Notes under the pieces: model-generated
What the model saw: the letters and a program-made list of their open reading frames with translations, nothing else
What the model was told of the DNA's origin: nothing
The model's database searches: none
Assembly: GCF_021698975.1 (NCBI RefSeq)
Contig: NZ_SSXA01000001.1
Location: 62,001 to 126,000 of the forward strand
DNA: 64,000 bases
DNA from: Blastococcus sp. KM273128
GTDB lineage: Bacteria > Actinomycetota > Actinomycetes > Mycobacteriales > Geodermatophilaceae
Reading direction: 5' to 3'
Translations under genes and position numbers: made by a program
In this document: in pieces, positions 16,236-25,821 of the stretch
Position numbering within the stretch: the first letter of the stretch is position 1
Layout: each line of letters begins with the position of its first letter

Positions 16236-16271
16236 GAGAGGCCCTGGTCGGCGAACCGACCAGAGCCTCTC
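16236..16271. terminator. Hairpin terminator between marR and tRNA-His
   Basis: The arms 16236-16251 and 16256-16271 pair over 16 positions with a single mismatch and a four-base loop (CGAA). Placed between the convergent marR and tRNA-His genes, it probably stops both transcripts. Confidence 0.88.
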
Positions 16272-16274
16272 CCG

Positions 16275-16351
16275 TGGGGTGAGTGACGGGGCTCGAACCC
16301 GCGACACCCAGGATCACAACCTGGTGCTCTACCAGCTGAGCTACACCCACC
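16275..16351 (-). tRNA. tRNA-His (anticodon GTG)
   Basis: A full cloverleaf reads on the minus strand. The acceptor stem is GTGGGTG with CACTCAC, and the D-arm is TAGCTCAGCTGGTAGAGC. The anticodon loop TTGTGAT carries GTG, and the T-arm is GCGGG-TTCGAGC-CCCGT. The extra 5' G at 16351 opposite a discriminator C is the tRNA-His identity pair. CCA is encoded (16275-16277). It lies just downstream of orn on the same strand, an arrangement seen in other actinomycetes. Confidence 0.96.
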
Positions 16352-16437
16352 GCGACTCCGCCCGGGCGCACCGGCCCGGGGGAACGCGACCACGATACCG
16401 GAGGCCGCCGGCGGACCCGCCGGGGGAGTCGCAGGGC

Positions 16438-17085
16438 TCAGGCGGTGCCGGCGTCCCCGGCCGCGAGCAGCCCGGCGAACGAGCCGACCACCTGCTCGGC
16501 GGCCTGCTTGGCCTGGTCGCCGCTGGGGCCCGGCGCCGGGACGAACAGCGTGCGCCGGTAGTAGGCCAGCTCCCGCACCGACTCAATGATGTCGGCCAGC
16601 GCCCGGTGCGCCAGCCCCTTGGGCGGCTGGGCGAAGTACACCCGAGGGAACCAGCGGCGGGCCAGCTCCTTCACCGAGGAGACGTCGACCATCCGGTAGT
16701 GCAGGTGGTCGTCGAGCTCGGGCATGTCGCGGGCGAGGAAGCCGCGGTCGGTGCCGATCGAGTTGCCGCACAGCGGGGCGGAGCGCCGCTCGGGGACGAA
16801 CCGCTTCACGTAGGCCAGGATCTGCTGCTCGGCCTCGGCGACGGTGAGCGTGGCGGCGCGGACGGCGTCGGTCAGCCCCGACTTCGCGTGCATCTCCGCC
16901 ACGAAGTCGGTCATGCCGTCGAGGTCGGCGTCGTCGGCGGAGATGACGAGGTCCAGGCCCGTGTCCAGGACGTTGAGCTCCGAGTCGGTGATCAGCACCG
17001 CGACCTCGATCAGCTTGTCCTTGGTGAGGTCCAGCCCGGTCATCTCGCAGTCGATCCAGACCAGGTGCCCTGCGCTCTCCGCCAC
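16438..17085 (-). CDS. orn: Oligoribonuclease (3'-5' exoribonuclease, DEDDh)
   Basis: 215 residues from GTG 17085-17083. The DEDDh catalytic set is intact: Asp and Glu in [10 protein letters not shown], Asp in [16 protein letters not shown], and the His/Asp pair in [12 protein letters not shown]. Orn degrades 2-5-nt RNAs, including the pGpG produced from c-di-GMP. The C-terminus is about 30 residues longer than in E. coli, as usual for actinobacteria. It starts divergently from a membrane protein gene, with 157 bases between. Confidence 0.96.
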   Translation of the reverse strand: MAESAGHLVWIDCEMTGLDLTKDKLIEVAVLITDSELNVLDTGLDLVISADDADLDGMTDFVAEMHAKSGLTDAVRAATLTVAEAEQQILAYVKRFVPERRSAPLCGNSIGTDRGFLARDMPELDDHLHYRMVDVSSVKELARRWFPRVYFAQPPKGLAHRALADIIESVRELAYYRRTLFVPAPGPSGDQAKQAAEQVVGSFAGLLAAGDAGTA

Positions 17086-17242
17086 GCCGCCCGACAGTAC
17101 GCACCGCTCGCCACGACCGCCCCGATCACCCCTCGTGTCGACGCGCATCCCAGCCGCTGTCACGGGCACGGCCCGGACGGCTCGGTTTCGGTGCGCGTGC
17201 CCGTTAGGGTCGCCCGAACGCCCGCCGTCAGGAAGCCCTCCC

Positions 17243-18421
17243 GTGTCCTCTGCACCCGCACCCGCCGCCACCCCCGTGCCCCCGGCGCCGGGCACGCTCC
17301 GCGCCGGCCTGGCCCACCCGATCGCCCTGGTGCGGTGGCTGTGGGCGGCCTACGTGACCCCGGGCCGGCCCGGGCGGTCCACCGGGCAGACCGAGCTGCG
17401 CTGGATCTACACCGCGTGGCTGGCGGCGTTCCTGCTGAAGATGCTGGGCTCCTCCTGGGACGTCTCCTGGCACTTCAAGTGGCTGCGCGACGACCTCGCG
17501 CCCCCGCACCTGCTCAACACCGTGGGCACCGCGGTCGTCGTCGCCCTGGTGCTGTTCCACAGCTACACCGGCTACGGCGTGGACCGGCGCGCGCTGCGCT
17601 GGATGCAGGCCGGCACCGCGACGTTCCTCGTCGCCATCCCGGTCGACCTGGTCAACCACCGGGTCAACGGCCTGGACATCACCAGCTGGAGCCCCAGCCA
17701 CGCGCTGCTCTACCTGGGGACGGCGATCATGCTGGCCGGCGCGCTCCGCGGCTGGTGGCTGTACGCCGCGCCGGGGCGCACCCGAGACCTGGTCTCCCTG
17801 GGGCTGTGGCTGTTCTTCGTCGAGAACGTGCTCTTCCCGAACCAGCACCAGGAGTACGGCGTGCTCTCGCTGGAGGCGTACGACGCCGGGCGGACGACGG
17901 CCGAGCCCTCGCTGCTGGACTTCGCGGCATCGCAGGGGCAGTCCCCGGCGATGTTCATGCTCCCGGTGCCCTCGTGGGTGCACCCGGCGTGGCTCGTCTG
18001 CGCCGGCCTGCTGGCGCTGCTCCTCGCCCGCCGGGTGGTCGGCGCGCGCTGGACGGCGACGCTGGTCACCGTCGGCTACCTCGGCTACCGCGGCGTCATG
18101 TGGCTCGGGCTGGTCGCGATGGACTTCCCGCCGTCGGTGCTGCCGGTGGTGCTCGTCGTCGGCGCGGTGCTGGTCGACGTCGCCGTGGACCGGCGGGTGC
18201 CCGGCTGGCTGGCCGGCCCGGTGGTGACCGCGGCGGTGTACGCCGCCGCCTTCCCGCTCCAGCAGCTGGGGCTGCTGCCGCCGTGGAACTGGTGGTCGGT
18301 GCTGCCCGTGGCGGTGGCGTTCGCGGCGCTGTGGGCGGCGGTCGACGCGCTGGCCGGCAGCGCCTGGCTGGTGCGCTGGCGCACCGCGGAGGAGCCGGCC
18401 CGCACGGCCATCGCGGCCTGA
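17243..18421 (+). CDS. Polytopic membrane protein of unknown function
   Basis: 392 residues from GTG 17243, with GGAAG upstream. After a Pro/Ala-rich N-terminus there are about nine to ten membrane helices. Conserved-looking features are [18 protein letters not shown] near the first helix pair, with possible metal or proton-binding His/Asp residues, and [15 protein letters not shown] in the middle. I do not recognise a characterised family. It ends just before an 8-bp hairpin and the next gene starts 112 bases on. Confidence 0.75.
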   Translation: MSSAPAPAATPVPPAPGTLRAGLAHPIALVRWLWAAYVTPGRPGRSTGQTELRWIYTAWLAAFLLKMLGSSWDVSWHFKWLRDDLAPPHLLNTVGTAVVVALVLFHSYTGYGVDRRALRWMQAGTATFLVAIPVDLVNHRVNGLDITSWSPSHALLYLGTAIMLAGALRGWWLYAAPGRTRDLVSLGLWLFFVENVLFPNQHQEYGVLSLEAYDAGRTTAEPSLLDFAASQGQSPAMFMLPVPSWVHPAWLVCAGLLALLLARRVVGARWTATLVTVGYLGYRGVMWLGLVAMDFPPSVLPVVLVVGAVLVDVAVDRRVPGWLAGPVVTAAVYAAAFPLQQLGLLPPWNWWSVLPVAVAFAALWAAVDALAGSAWLVRWRTAEEPARTAIAA

Positions 18422-18426
18422 GACCG

Positions 18427-18449
18427 CGGCTCCGCGCACCACGGAGCCG
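18427..18449 (+). terminator. Hairpin after the membrane protein gene
   Basis: CGGCTCCG (18427-18434) and CGGAGCCG (18442-18449) form a perfect 8-bp stem with a seven-base loop, five bases after the stop codon. Confidence 0.65.
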
Positions 18450-18533
18450 TCGTCGGCGATGACGTAGCGTCGTCGCCGGCTGCGGGCCCCCCGGTCCGGC
18501 CCGACCGCAGAACCCGACCGCCCGGAGGACGAC

Positions 18534-20243
18534 GTGCTGGTCCTGACCCCGGAGCCGCTGGAGACGGCGGGTGAGCGGGCGTTCTTCGGCGAGCTCGCGC
18601 GGTGGGACACCGGCCCCGCGGTCCGCGCCGCGGTCGTGGCGTCGCTCCCGCTGGTCGACCAGCCGCTCGGCCGCCGCCAGTCCGACGCCGTGCTGCTGGT
18701 GCCCGAGGGCCTCGCCGTCATCCGCGTCGTCGAGGTGCTCCGGCAGTCCGGGGCGGTGACGGCCCGGCCCGAGGGGCCGTGGACGATCGCCGGCGGGTCC
18801 GGTCCCGAGCAGGTGCTGCACCTCGCCGGCGGCGGCTCCTCGCCGCTGGACGGGCTGATGGCCGCCGGCATGGACACCGCCCTGAAGCTGCGCCGGGCCG
18901 GCTTGGAGCCCGGGCGGATCGCCCGGCTCACGGTGCTGGTCGGTGAGATCACCGGGCTGGTGCCGGCCGACGGCGACCTGGGCGAGGGCGACCTGGTGGC
19001 CACGCTCGACCCCCGCTCCCTGCTGCTGGCCTTCGCCCGTGCTTCGCGGCACGCCGGCGTCGCCAACCCCCGGCTCTGGACCACCGCCGACGTGCGGGCG
19101 GCCCTGGCGGCCCTGGAGCTGCCGGGTCGCGGCCCCACCCTCGAGGAGCTGGGCGGCGAGGCCTTCCCGTACTCGCCCTACGTGCTGCGCCGCCCCCAGT
19201 TGCTGACGCCGGCGGCGATGGCCGCCTCGCCGGTGGTCGCCACGCCGGACGCTCCCGAGCCCGGAGCGGGCGGCGACGGACGCGAGGGGGAGGTGCTCAG
19301 CGCCACGGCCGTCGCCCGGGCGGTCGCCGCCTCGGTGGCCTCCGCGCACGCCGCCGCCGTCGCGGCCGCCGCACCGACCGGGCAGCGCGACACCGTCGAG
19401 GTCGACGGGGCCCCGGCCCCGCCGCGTGCCGAGGAGACGACGCCGGCGCGCCCCGACGCCGAGCCGCCGGCCGGGCCGCGCACGGCGGTGCTCCCGGCCG
19501 CGTCGCCGGCTCCCCGGCCGCCGGCCGATCAGCCGCCGGCCGGGGGAGTGCCTGCCGAGCCGCCCGCCCGGCCGCCGCTCTCCCCGGCGTGGGGCGCCAC
19601 CGCCTCGGGTCGGTCGGCCGACCGGGGCCCGGCCGACCGCCGCCGCATCGCCGTGCTGGCTGCTGCTGCGGTGGCGGTGCTGGTCGCCTGCGTCCTCGGC
19701 GTCTGGCTGCTGTCCGGCGACGAGCCGGCCGGGAACGACGCCGGGGGCGACGAGCCGGCCGAGACCTCCGTGGCCGGCCCCACGACCGGCGAGGTGCGCG
19801 AGGTGGACGGCACCGCCTTCACCGTGGAGGCGGTGCAGGTCGACGACACCTGTGTCGGGCACTCCTACGGGGAGGTGGCCGGCTTCTTCGCCGCGAACGA
19901 CTGCGTCGGGCTCTCCCGGGGGCTCTACTCGGCCCAGGTGGAGGGCGTGCCGGTGGTGGTCTCGGTCTCCCGGGTCACCATGGCCGACGACGCCACCGCC
20001 CGCGAGCTGCGCGCGCTGACCGACCGCAACGGCAGCGGGAACGTCAGCGACCTGCTCCGCGAGGGGGTGCGCTACGACGGTGCGCCTCCGGGGCTGCGGT
20101 CGGCGCAGTACGCGAGCGCGGTCTCCGGCTCCACCGTCACCGTCGTCGAGAGCGCGTGGTCCGGGGCCGGGGCCGGCAGCACCCAGGCGCTGGACGAGGC
20201 GGCCTCCGACGGCCTCGTGCTCCCGGTGCCGCCCGTCAGGTGA
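18534..20243 (+). CDS. Single-pass membrane protein with NERD-like N-terminus, Pro/Ala linker and extracellular domain
   Basis: 569 residues from GTG 18534. Residues 1 to about 200 form a soluble alpha/beta domain. Its LETAGERAFFGEL and then RRQSDAVLLVPEGLAVIRVVEV loosely resemble a NERD (nuclease-related) core, but the usual catalytic residues are not clear. Residues about 215-365 are a low-complexity Ala/Pro linker. One membrane helix (about 371-393) follows RRRI, and the external part (about 395-569) contains a Cys pair (DDTCVGHSYGEV and AANDCVGLS). The layout suggests a cytoplasmic sensor or effector connected to an external domain. The function is unknown. Confidence 0.72.
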   Translation: MLVLTPEPLETAGERAFFGELARWDTGPAVRAAVVASLPLVDQPLGRRQSDAVLLVPEGLAVIRVVEVLRQSGAVTARPEGPWTIAGGSGPEQVLHLAGGGSSPLDGLMAAGMDTALKLRRAGLEPGRIARLTVLVGEITGLVPADGDLGEGDLVATLDPRSLLLAFARASRHAGVANPRLWTTADVRAALAALELPGRGPTLEELGGEAFPYSPYVLRRPQLLTPAAMAASPVVATPDAPEPGAGGDGREGEVLSATAVARAVAASVASAHAAAVAAAAPTGQRDTVEVDGAPAPPRAEETTPARPDAEPPAGPRTAVLPAASPAPRPPADQPPAGGVPAEPPARPPLSPAWGATASGRSADRGPADRRRIAVLAAAAVAVLVACVLGVWLLSGDEPAGNDAGGDEPAETSVAGPTTGEVREVDGTAFTVEAVQVDDTCVGHSYGEVAGFFAANDCVGLSRGLYSAQVEGVPVVVSVSRVTMADDATARELRALTDRNGSGNVSDLLREGVRYDGAPPGLRSAQYASAVSGSTVTVVESAWSGAGAGSTQALDEAASDGLVLPVPPVR

Positions 20244-20260
20244 GGGACCGGGTCCTTCTT
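20239..20260. repeat. Half copy of dispersed intergenic repeat, terminator-like
   Basis: GGTGAGGGACCGGGTCCTTC and the two following T bases nearly repeat the right arm of the 42129-42190 element. GGACC/GGTCC forms a short stem followed by TTCTT. It fills the 16 bases between two convergent stop codons, which it overlaps on both sides. Confidence 0.6.
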
Positions 20261-20886
20261 CAGGTGGTGGCCGCCGCCCAGGCCATGGCGGCGAGCAGTT
20301 CGGCCATCGCGGGCCGGTCGAGCCGGCCGGCGCTGTGCGGGGTGGAGTTGATCAGCCCGAAGACGGCGTGCGCGCGGGCGCGGCAGGCCGCCGCCTCCGC
20401 GTCGGGGTGCACCCGCGCGAGCACGGCCACCCACACCTCGACGTAGCGGCGCTGCAGCCGCCGCACCTGGGCCGCCTCGGCGTCGGGCAGCGAGGTGAGG
20501 TCCCGGTCGTGCACGACGATCAGCGCCGGGTTGTCCAGGGCGAACTCGACCTGGAAGCCGATGAGCGCGCGCAGCTGGTCGGCCGGGTCGCTGCCGGCGG
20601 CCGCGACCCGCTCCCGCCCCCCGTCGGCGAGCCGGGCGCTGATCCGCAGCAGCATCTCGGCGAGCATCGCGTCCTTGCTGGCGAAGTGCCGGTAGATCGC
20701 CGGCCCGGTCACCCCGACCGCCGCCCCGACGTCGTCGACACCGACCGCTCGCGAGCCGCGCTCGGCGAACAACCGGGCGGCGGCCTGCAGGATCTGCTCC
20801 CGGCGCGACGGGCGGGCGGCGTCCGCGTGGAGCGCGCTGTCCTGGGCGGGGGAGCCCGGATCGAGCCCCGTGCCGACCGTCGTCAT
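20260..20886 (-). CDS. TetR family regulator of the adjacent acyl-CoA carboxylase operon
   Basis: 208 residues. The N-terminal HTH reads REQILQAAARLFAERGSRAV, then DDVGAAVGVTGPAIYRHFASKDAML. The C-terminal domain contains HAVFGLINSTPH. It is divergent from accD1, with 91 bases between start codons that contain two copies of one dyad. In mycobacteria a TetR gene (Rv2506) flanks the equivalent accD1-accA1-fadE19 genes. Control of branched-chain acyl-CoA catabolism, with an acyl-CoA as ligand, is the likely role. Confidence 0.88.
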   Translation of the reverse strand: MTTVGTGLDPGSPAQDSALHADAARPSRREQILQAAARLFAERGSRAVGVDDVGAAVGVTGPAIYRHFASKDAMLAEMLLRISARLADGGRERVAAAGSDPADQLRALIGFQVEFALDNPALIVVHDRDLTSLPDAEAAQVRRLQRRYVEVWVAVLARVHPDAEAAACRARAHAVFGLINSTPHSAGRLDRPAMAELLAAMAWAAATT

Positions 20887-20907
20887 GCGACGGATGCTAG
20901 CCCGGCG

Positions 20908-20968
20908 GTGAACTCGCGTTAACCCCTCGATCGGGAGGGGTGGACCCCGACCGTGAACCGTGGTTAAC
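20908..20968. promoter_or_regulatory. Two copies of a GTGAAC-N4-GTTAAC dyad (TetR operators)
   Basis: GTGAACTCGCGTTAAC (20908-20923) and GTGAACCGTGGTTAAC (20953-20968) share both half-sites and the same four-base spacer length, with starts 45 bp apart. The right copy ends nine bases before the accD1 start and the left copy lies 22 bases from the TetR start, so binding could repress both genes. Confidence 0.75.
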
Positions 20969-20977
20969 CTCTGCGAC

Positions 20978-22591
<1,614 letters not shown>

Positions 22592-22645
22592 CCGCAGCGG
22601 CGTTCTGTGTACGAACCGCCGCGTGGTCGGGGAGGGGTGAGCGGG

Positions 22646-24646
22646 GTGTTCGACACCGTCCTGGTCGCCAACCGCGGCGAGATCGCCGTCCGGGTCATCC
22701 GCACGCTGCGCGCCCTGGGCATCCGCTCGGTCGCGGTGCACAGCGAGGCCGACGCCGGGGCGCTGCACACCCGCCTGGCCGACGTCGCCGTCCCCATCGG
22801 GCCGGCCCCGGCCGCGCAGAGCTACCTCTCCATCGAGCGGGTGCTCGACGCCGCGGCCCGCACCGGCGCCCAGGCGGTGCACCCCGGCTACGGGTTCCTC
22901 TCGGAGAACGTGGAGTTCGCCCGGGCCTGCGAGGCGGCGGGGATCGTCTTCATCGGCCCGCCGGTCGCCGCGATCGAGGCGATGGCCGACAAGATCCGCG
23001 CCAAGCAGACGGTCATGGCCGCCGGGGTGCCGGTCGTGCCGGGGCGCACCGAGCCCGGCATGAGCGACGCCGAGGTCACCGACGCCGCCGTCGCCGTGGG
23101 GTTCCCGGTGCTGCTCAAGCCCAGCGCAGGCGGCGGCGGCAAGGGCATGCGGGTGGTGCGGTCGAAGGACGAGCTGCCGGACGCGATCGCCGGGGCGCGG
23201 CGCGAGGCGAGCGGCTCCTTCGGCGACGACACCCTGCTGGTCGAGCGGTACGTCGGCAACTCCCGGCACATCGAGGTGCAGGTGCTCGGCGACGCGCACG
23301 GCACCGTCATCCACCTCGGCGAGCGAGAGTGCAGCCTGCAGCGCCGGCACCAGAAGGTGATCGAGGAGGCTCCCTCGCCGCTGCTGGACACCTCCATGCG
23401 GGCGTCCATGGGGCGCGCCGCGGTGGAGGCGGCGAAGGCGGTCGGCTACACCGGCGCGGGCACGGTGGAGTTCATCGTCGACGCCGACCGGCCGGGCGAC
23501 TTCTTCTTCCTGGAGATGAACACCCGGCTGCAGGTCGAGCACCCGGTCACCGAGATGGTCACCGGCCTGGACCTCGTGGAGCTCCAGCTGCGGGTGGCCG
23601 CGGGGGAGCCGCTGCCGATCGACCAGAGCGACGTCTCGCTCGACGGGCACGCCATCGAGGCCCGGCTCTACGCCGAGGACCCGGCCCGCGGCTTCCTGCC
23701 CCAGGCCGGCACCGTGCTCGGGCTCGTCGAGGCCGAGGGCCCCGGCATCCGGGTGGACTCGTCGCTGGCCGTCGGCTCGGTGGTCGGCACCGACTACGAC
23801 CCGATGCTGGCCAAGGTCGTCGCCTGGGCGCCGGACCGGGAGACCGCGCGGGCACGTCTGGTGGGGGCGCTCGGGCGCACCGCCGTCCTCGGGGTGACGA
23901 CGAACGCCGCCTTCCTGCGCGCGCTGCTCACCGATCCCGACGTCGTCACGGGGAAGCTGGACACCGGGCTGATCGAGCGCCGCGGCGAGGCGCTCACCAC
24001 CGCCGAGCCCGTGCCGTTCACCGTGTACGCGGCGGCGGCGCTGGCGCTGCTGGTGGAGTCCGAGCCGACCGGCGCCGTCGTCGACCGCTGGGACGTGCCC
24101 GACGGCTGGCGGCTCGGTGAACCGGCGTGGACGGTGCGCCGCCTGCAGGCCGCCGGCGGCGAGCCGGTGGAGGTGCGGCTCCGGGGCCGGGCGGCCGCGG
24201 CCGAGGTGCAGGTGGCCGACGGCGCGGTGCCCGCCCGGGCGGTCGTGGACGGCGACCGCCTGGTGGTGACGGTGGGCGACCGGACCAGCTCCTACGCCGT
24301 CGTCCACTCCGGGGGGACGGTGTGGCTGGCCGCCGACGGGCACGTGACCGCGCTGCGGGAGCACGAGCGGCTGGCGAGCTCGGCCGGGCAGGCCGGGGGC
24401 GACGGCGCCGTCACCTCGCCCATGCCGGGCACGGTGACGGTCGTGCGCGCCTCCGTCGGCGACGAGGTCGAGGCGGGCACCCCGCTGCTCGTCGTCGAGG
24501 CGATGAAGATGGAGCACGTGCTCACCGCCCCGATCGCGGGGACGGTGACCGAGCTCGGTGTGACGGCGGGCCAGACGGTCGCGCTGGACGAGCGGGTGGC
24601 GCTGGTGACCCCGGCGGCCGACGCTCCCGATCAGCAGGAGAACTGA
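22646..24646 (+). CDS. accA1: Acyl-CoA carboxylase alpha subunit: biotin carboxylase plus biotin carrier
   Basis: 666 residues from GTG 22646, chosen because GGAGGGG at 22631-22637 is well spaced and the protein then begins with the usual VFDTVLVANRGEIAVRV. The biotin carboxylase half shows the ATP-grasp glycine loop PSAGGGGKGMRVV and MNTRLQVEHPVTE. The C-terminal biotinyl domain ends with VVEAMKMEHVL, the Lys being the biotin site. It pairs with accD1 to carboxylate a branched acyl-CoA, most likely 3-methylcrotonyl-CoA in leucine breakdown. The stop overlaps the next start (TGATG). Confidence 0.93.
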   Translation: MFDTVLVANRGEIAVRVIRTLRALGIRSVAVHSEADAGALHTRLADVAVPIGPAPAAQSYLSIERVLDAAARTGAQAVHPGYGFLSENVEFARACEAAGIVFIGPPVAAIEAMADKIRAKQTVMAAGVPVVPGRTEPGMSDAEVTDAAVAVGFPVLLKPSAGGGGKGMRVVRSKDELPDAIAGARREASGSFGDDTLLVERYVGNSRHIEVQVLGDAHGTVIHLGERECSLQRRHQKVIEEAPSPLLDTSMRASMGRAAVEAAKAVGYTGAGTVEFIVDADRPGDFFFLEMNTRLQVEHPVTEMVTGLDLVELQLRVAAGEPLPIDQSDVSLDGHAIEARLYAEDPARGFLPQAGTVLGLVEAEGPGIRVDSSLAVGSVVGTDYDPMLAKVVAWAPDRETARARLVGALGRTAVLGVTTNAAFLRALLTDPDVVTGKLDTGLIERRGEALTTAEPVPFTVYAAAALALLVESEPTGAVVDRWDVPDGWRLGEPAWTVRRLQAAGGEPVEVRLRGRAAAAEVQVADGAVPARAVVDGDRLVVTVGDRTSSYAVVHSGGTVWLAADGHVTALREHERLASSAGQAGGDGAVTSPMPGTVTVVRASVGDEVEAGTPLLVVEAMKMEHVLTAPIAGTVTELGVTAGQTVALDERVALVTPAADAPDQQEN

Positions 24647-25800
24647 TGTTGGACTACCGGCTCAGCGACGAGACCGAGGCGCTGCGGAAGACCGTGCAGG
24701 AGTTCGCCCACGAGGTGATCGCCCCGCAGATCGGCGAGTTCTACGAGCGCGACGAGTTCCCGACGGAGATCGTGCGGCAGATGGGGGAGATCGGGCTGTT
24801 CGGCCTGCCCTTCCCGGAGGAGTACGGCGGCGCCGGTGGCACCTACTTCGACCTGTGCGTGGCGCTGGAGGAGCTGGCGCGGGTCGACAGCTCGATGGCG
24901 ATCACCGTCGAGGCGGGCGTCTCGCTCGGCGCCATGCCGATCTACCGGTTCGGCACCGAGGAGCAGAAGCGGGAGTGGCTGCCCCGGCTGTGCACCGGCG
25001 AGGCGCTCGGGGCGTTCGGCCTGACCGAGCCCGGTGGCGGGTCCGACGCCGGCGCCACCCGCACCACCGCGCGCCTGGAGGACGGCCACTGGGTGATCAA
25101 CGGCTCCAAGGCATTCATCACCAACTCGGGCACCGACCTCACGGCGCTGGTGACGGTGACCGCGGTGACCGGTACCCGGCCGGACGGCGGCAAGGAGATC
25201 TCGGCGATCATCGTGCCGTCGGGGACGCCGGGCTTCACCGTCGGCCAGCGGTACTCGAAGGTCGGCTGGAACGCCTCGGACACCCGCGAGCTCTCCTTCG
25301 ACGACTGCCGCGTGCCCGAGGAGAACCTGGTCGGGGCCCGCGGCCGCGGCTACGCGCAGTTCCTGTCGATCCTCGACGAGGGGCGGATCGCGATCTCCGC
25401 GCTGTCGGTGGGGCTGGCCCAGGGGTGCGTGGACGAGTCGGTGAAGTACGCGGCGCAGCGGGAGGCGTTCGGCCAGCCGATCGGCCGCAACCAGGCGGTG
25501 CAGTTCATGATCGCCGACATGGAGGTGCGGGCCTCAACCGCGCGGCTGGCCTACTACCGGGCGGCGGAGAAGATGCTGCGCGGCGAGCCGTTCAAGCGCG
25601 AGGCCTCGATCGCGAAGCTGTACAGCTCCGAGGTCGCCATGGACAACGCCCGCTACGCCACCCAGGTGCACGGCGGCTACGGGTTCATGAACGAGTTCCC
25701 GGTGGGCCGCTTCTACCGCGACGCGAAGATCCTCGAGATCGGCGAGGGCACCAGCGAGGTGCAGCGGATGCTCATCGCCCGCGACCTCGGCGTCGGCTGA
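24646..25800 (+). CDS. Acyl-CoA dehydrogenase (fadE19/mmgC-like)
   Basis: 384 residues. FAD and substrate signatures are GAFGLTEPGGGSDA and KAFITNSG, then FGQPIGRNQAVQF. Near the C-terminus ATQVHGGYGFMNEFPVGRFYRD leads into KILEIGEGTSEVQR. The Glu in IGEGT is at the position of the catalytic base in short/medium-chain and short-branched enzymes. Human isovaleryl-CoA dehydrogenase has Ala there and uses another Glu. A 2-methylacyl or short-chain substrate is therefore at least as likely as isovaleryl-CoA. It is translationally coupled to accA1. Confidence 0.92.
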   Translation: MLDYRLSDETEALRKTVQEFAHEVIAPQIGEFYERDEFPTEIVRQMGEIGLFGLPFPEEYGGAGGTYFDLCVALEELARVDSSMAITVEAGVSLGAMPIYRFGTEEQKREWLPRLCTGEALGAFGLTEPGGGSDAGATRTTARLEDGHWVINGSKAFITNSGTDLTALVTVTAVTGTRPDGGKEISAIIVPSGTPGFTVGQRYSKVGWNASDTRELSFDDCRVPEENLVGARGRGYAQFLSILDEGRIAISALSVGLAQGCVDESVKYAAQREAFGQPIGRNQAVQFMIADMEVRASTARLAYYRAAEKMLRGEPFKREASIAKLYSSEVAMDNARYATQVHGGYGFMNEFPVGRFYRDAKILEIGEGTSEVQRMLIARDLGVG

Positions 25801-25821
25801 CGGGTGCGGCGCGGCCCGGCG

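Noticed and set aside
22607..22645. Earlier starts (22607, 22637) for the carboxylase alpha subunit
   Set aside because: Ribosome-site spacing is wrong for 22637, and 22607 adds a non-conserved tail. GTG 22646 gives the usual VFDTVLVANRGE start.
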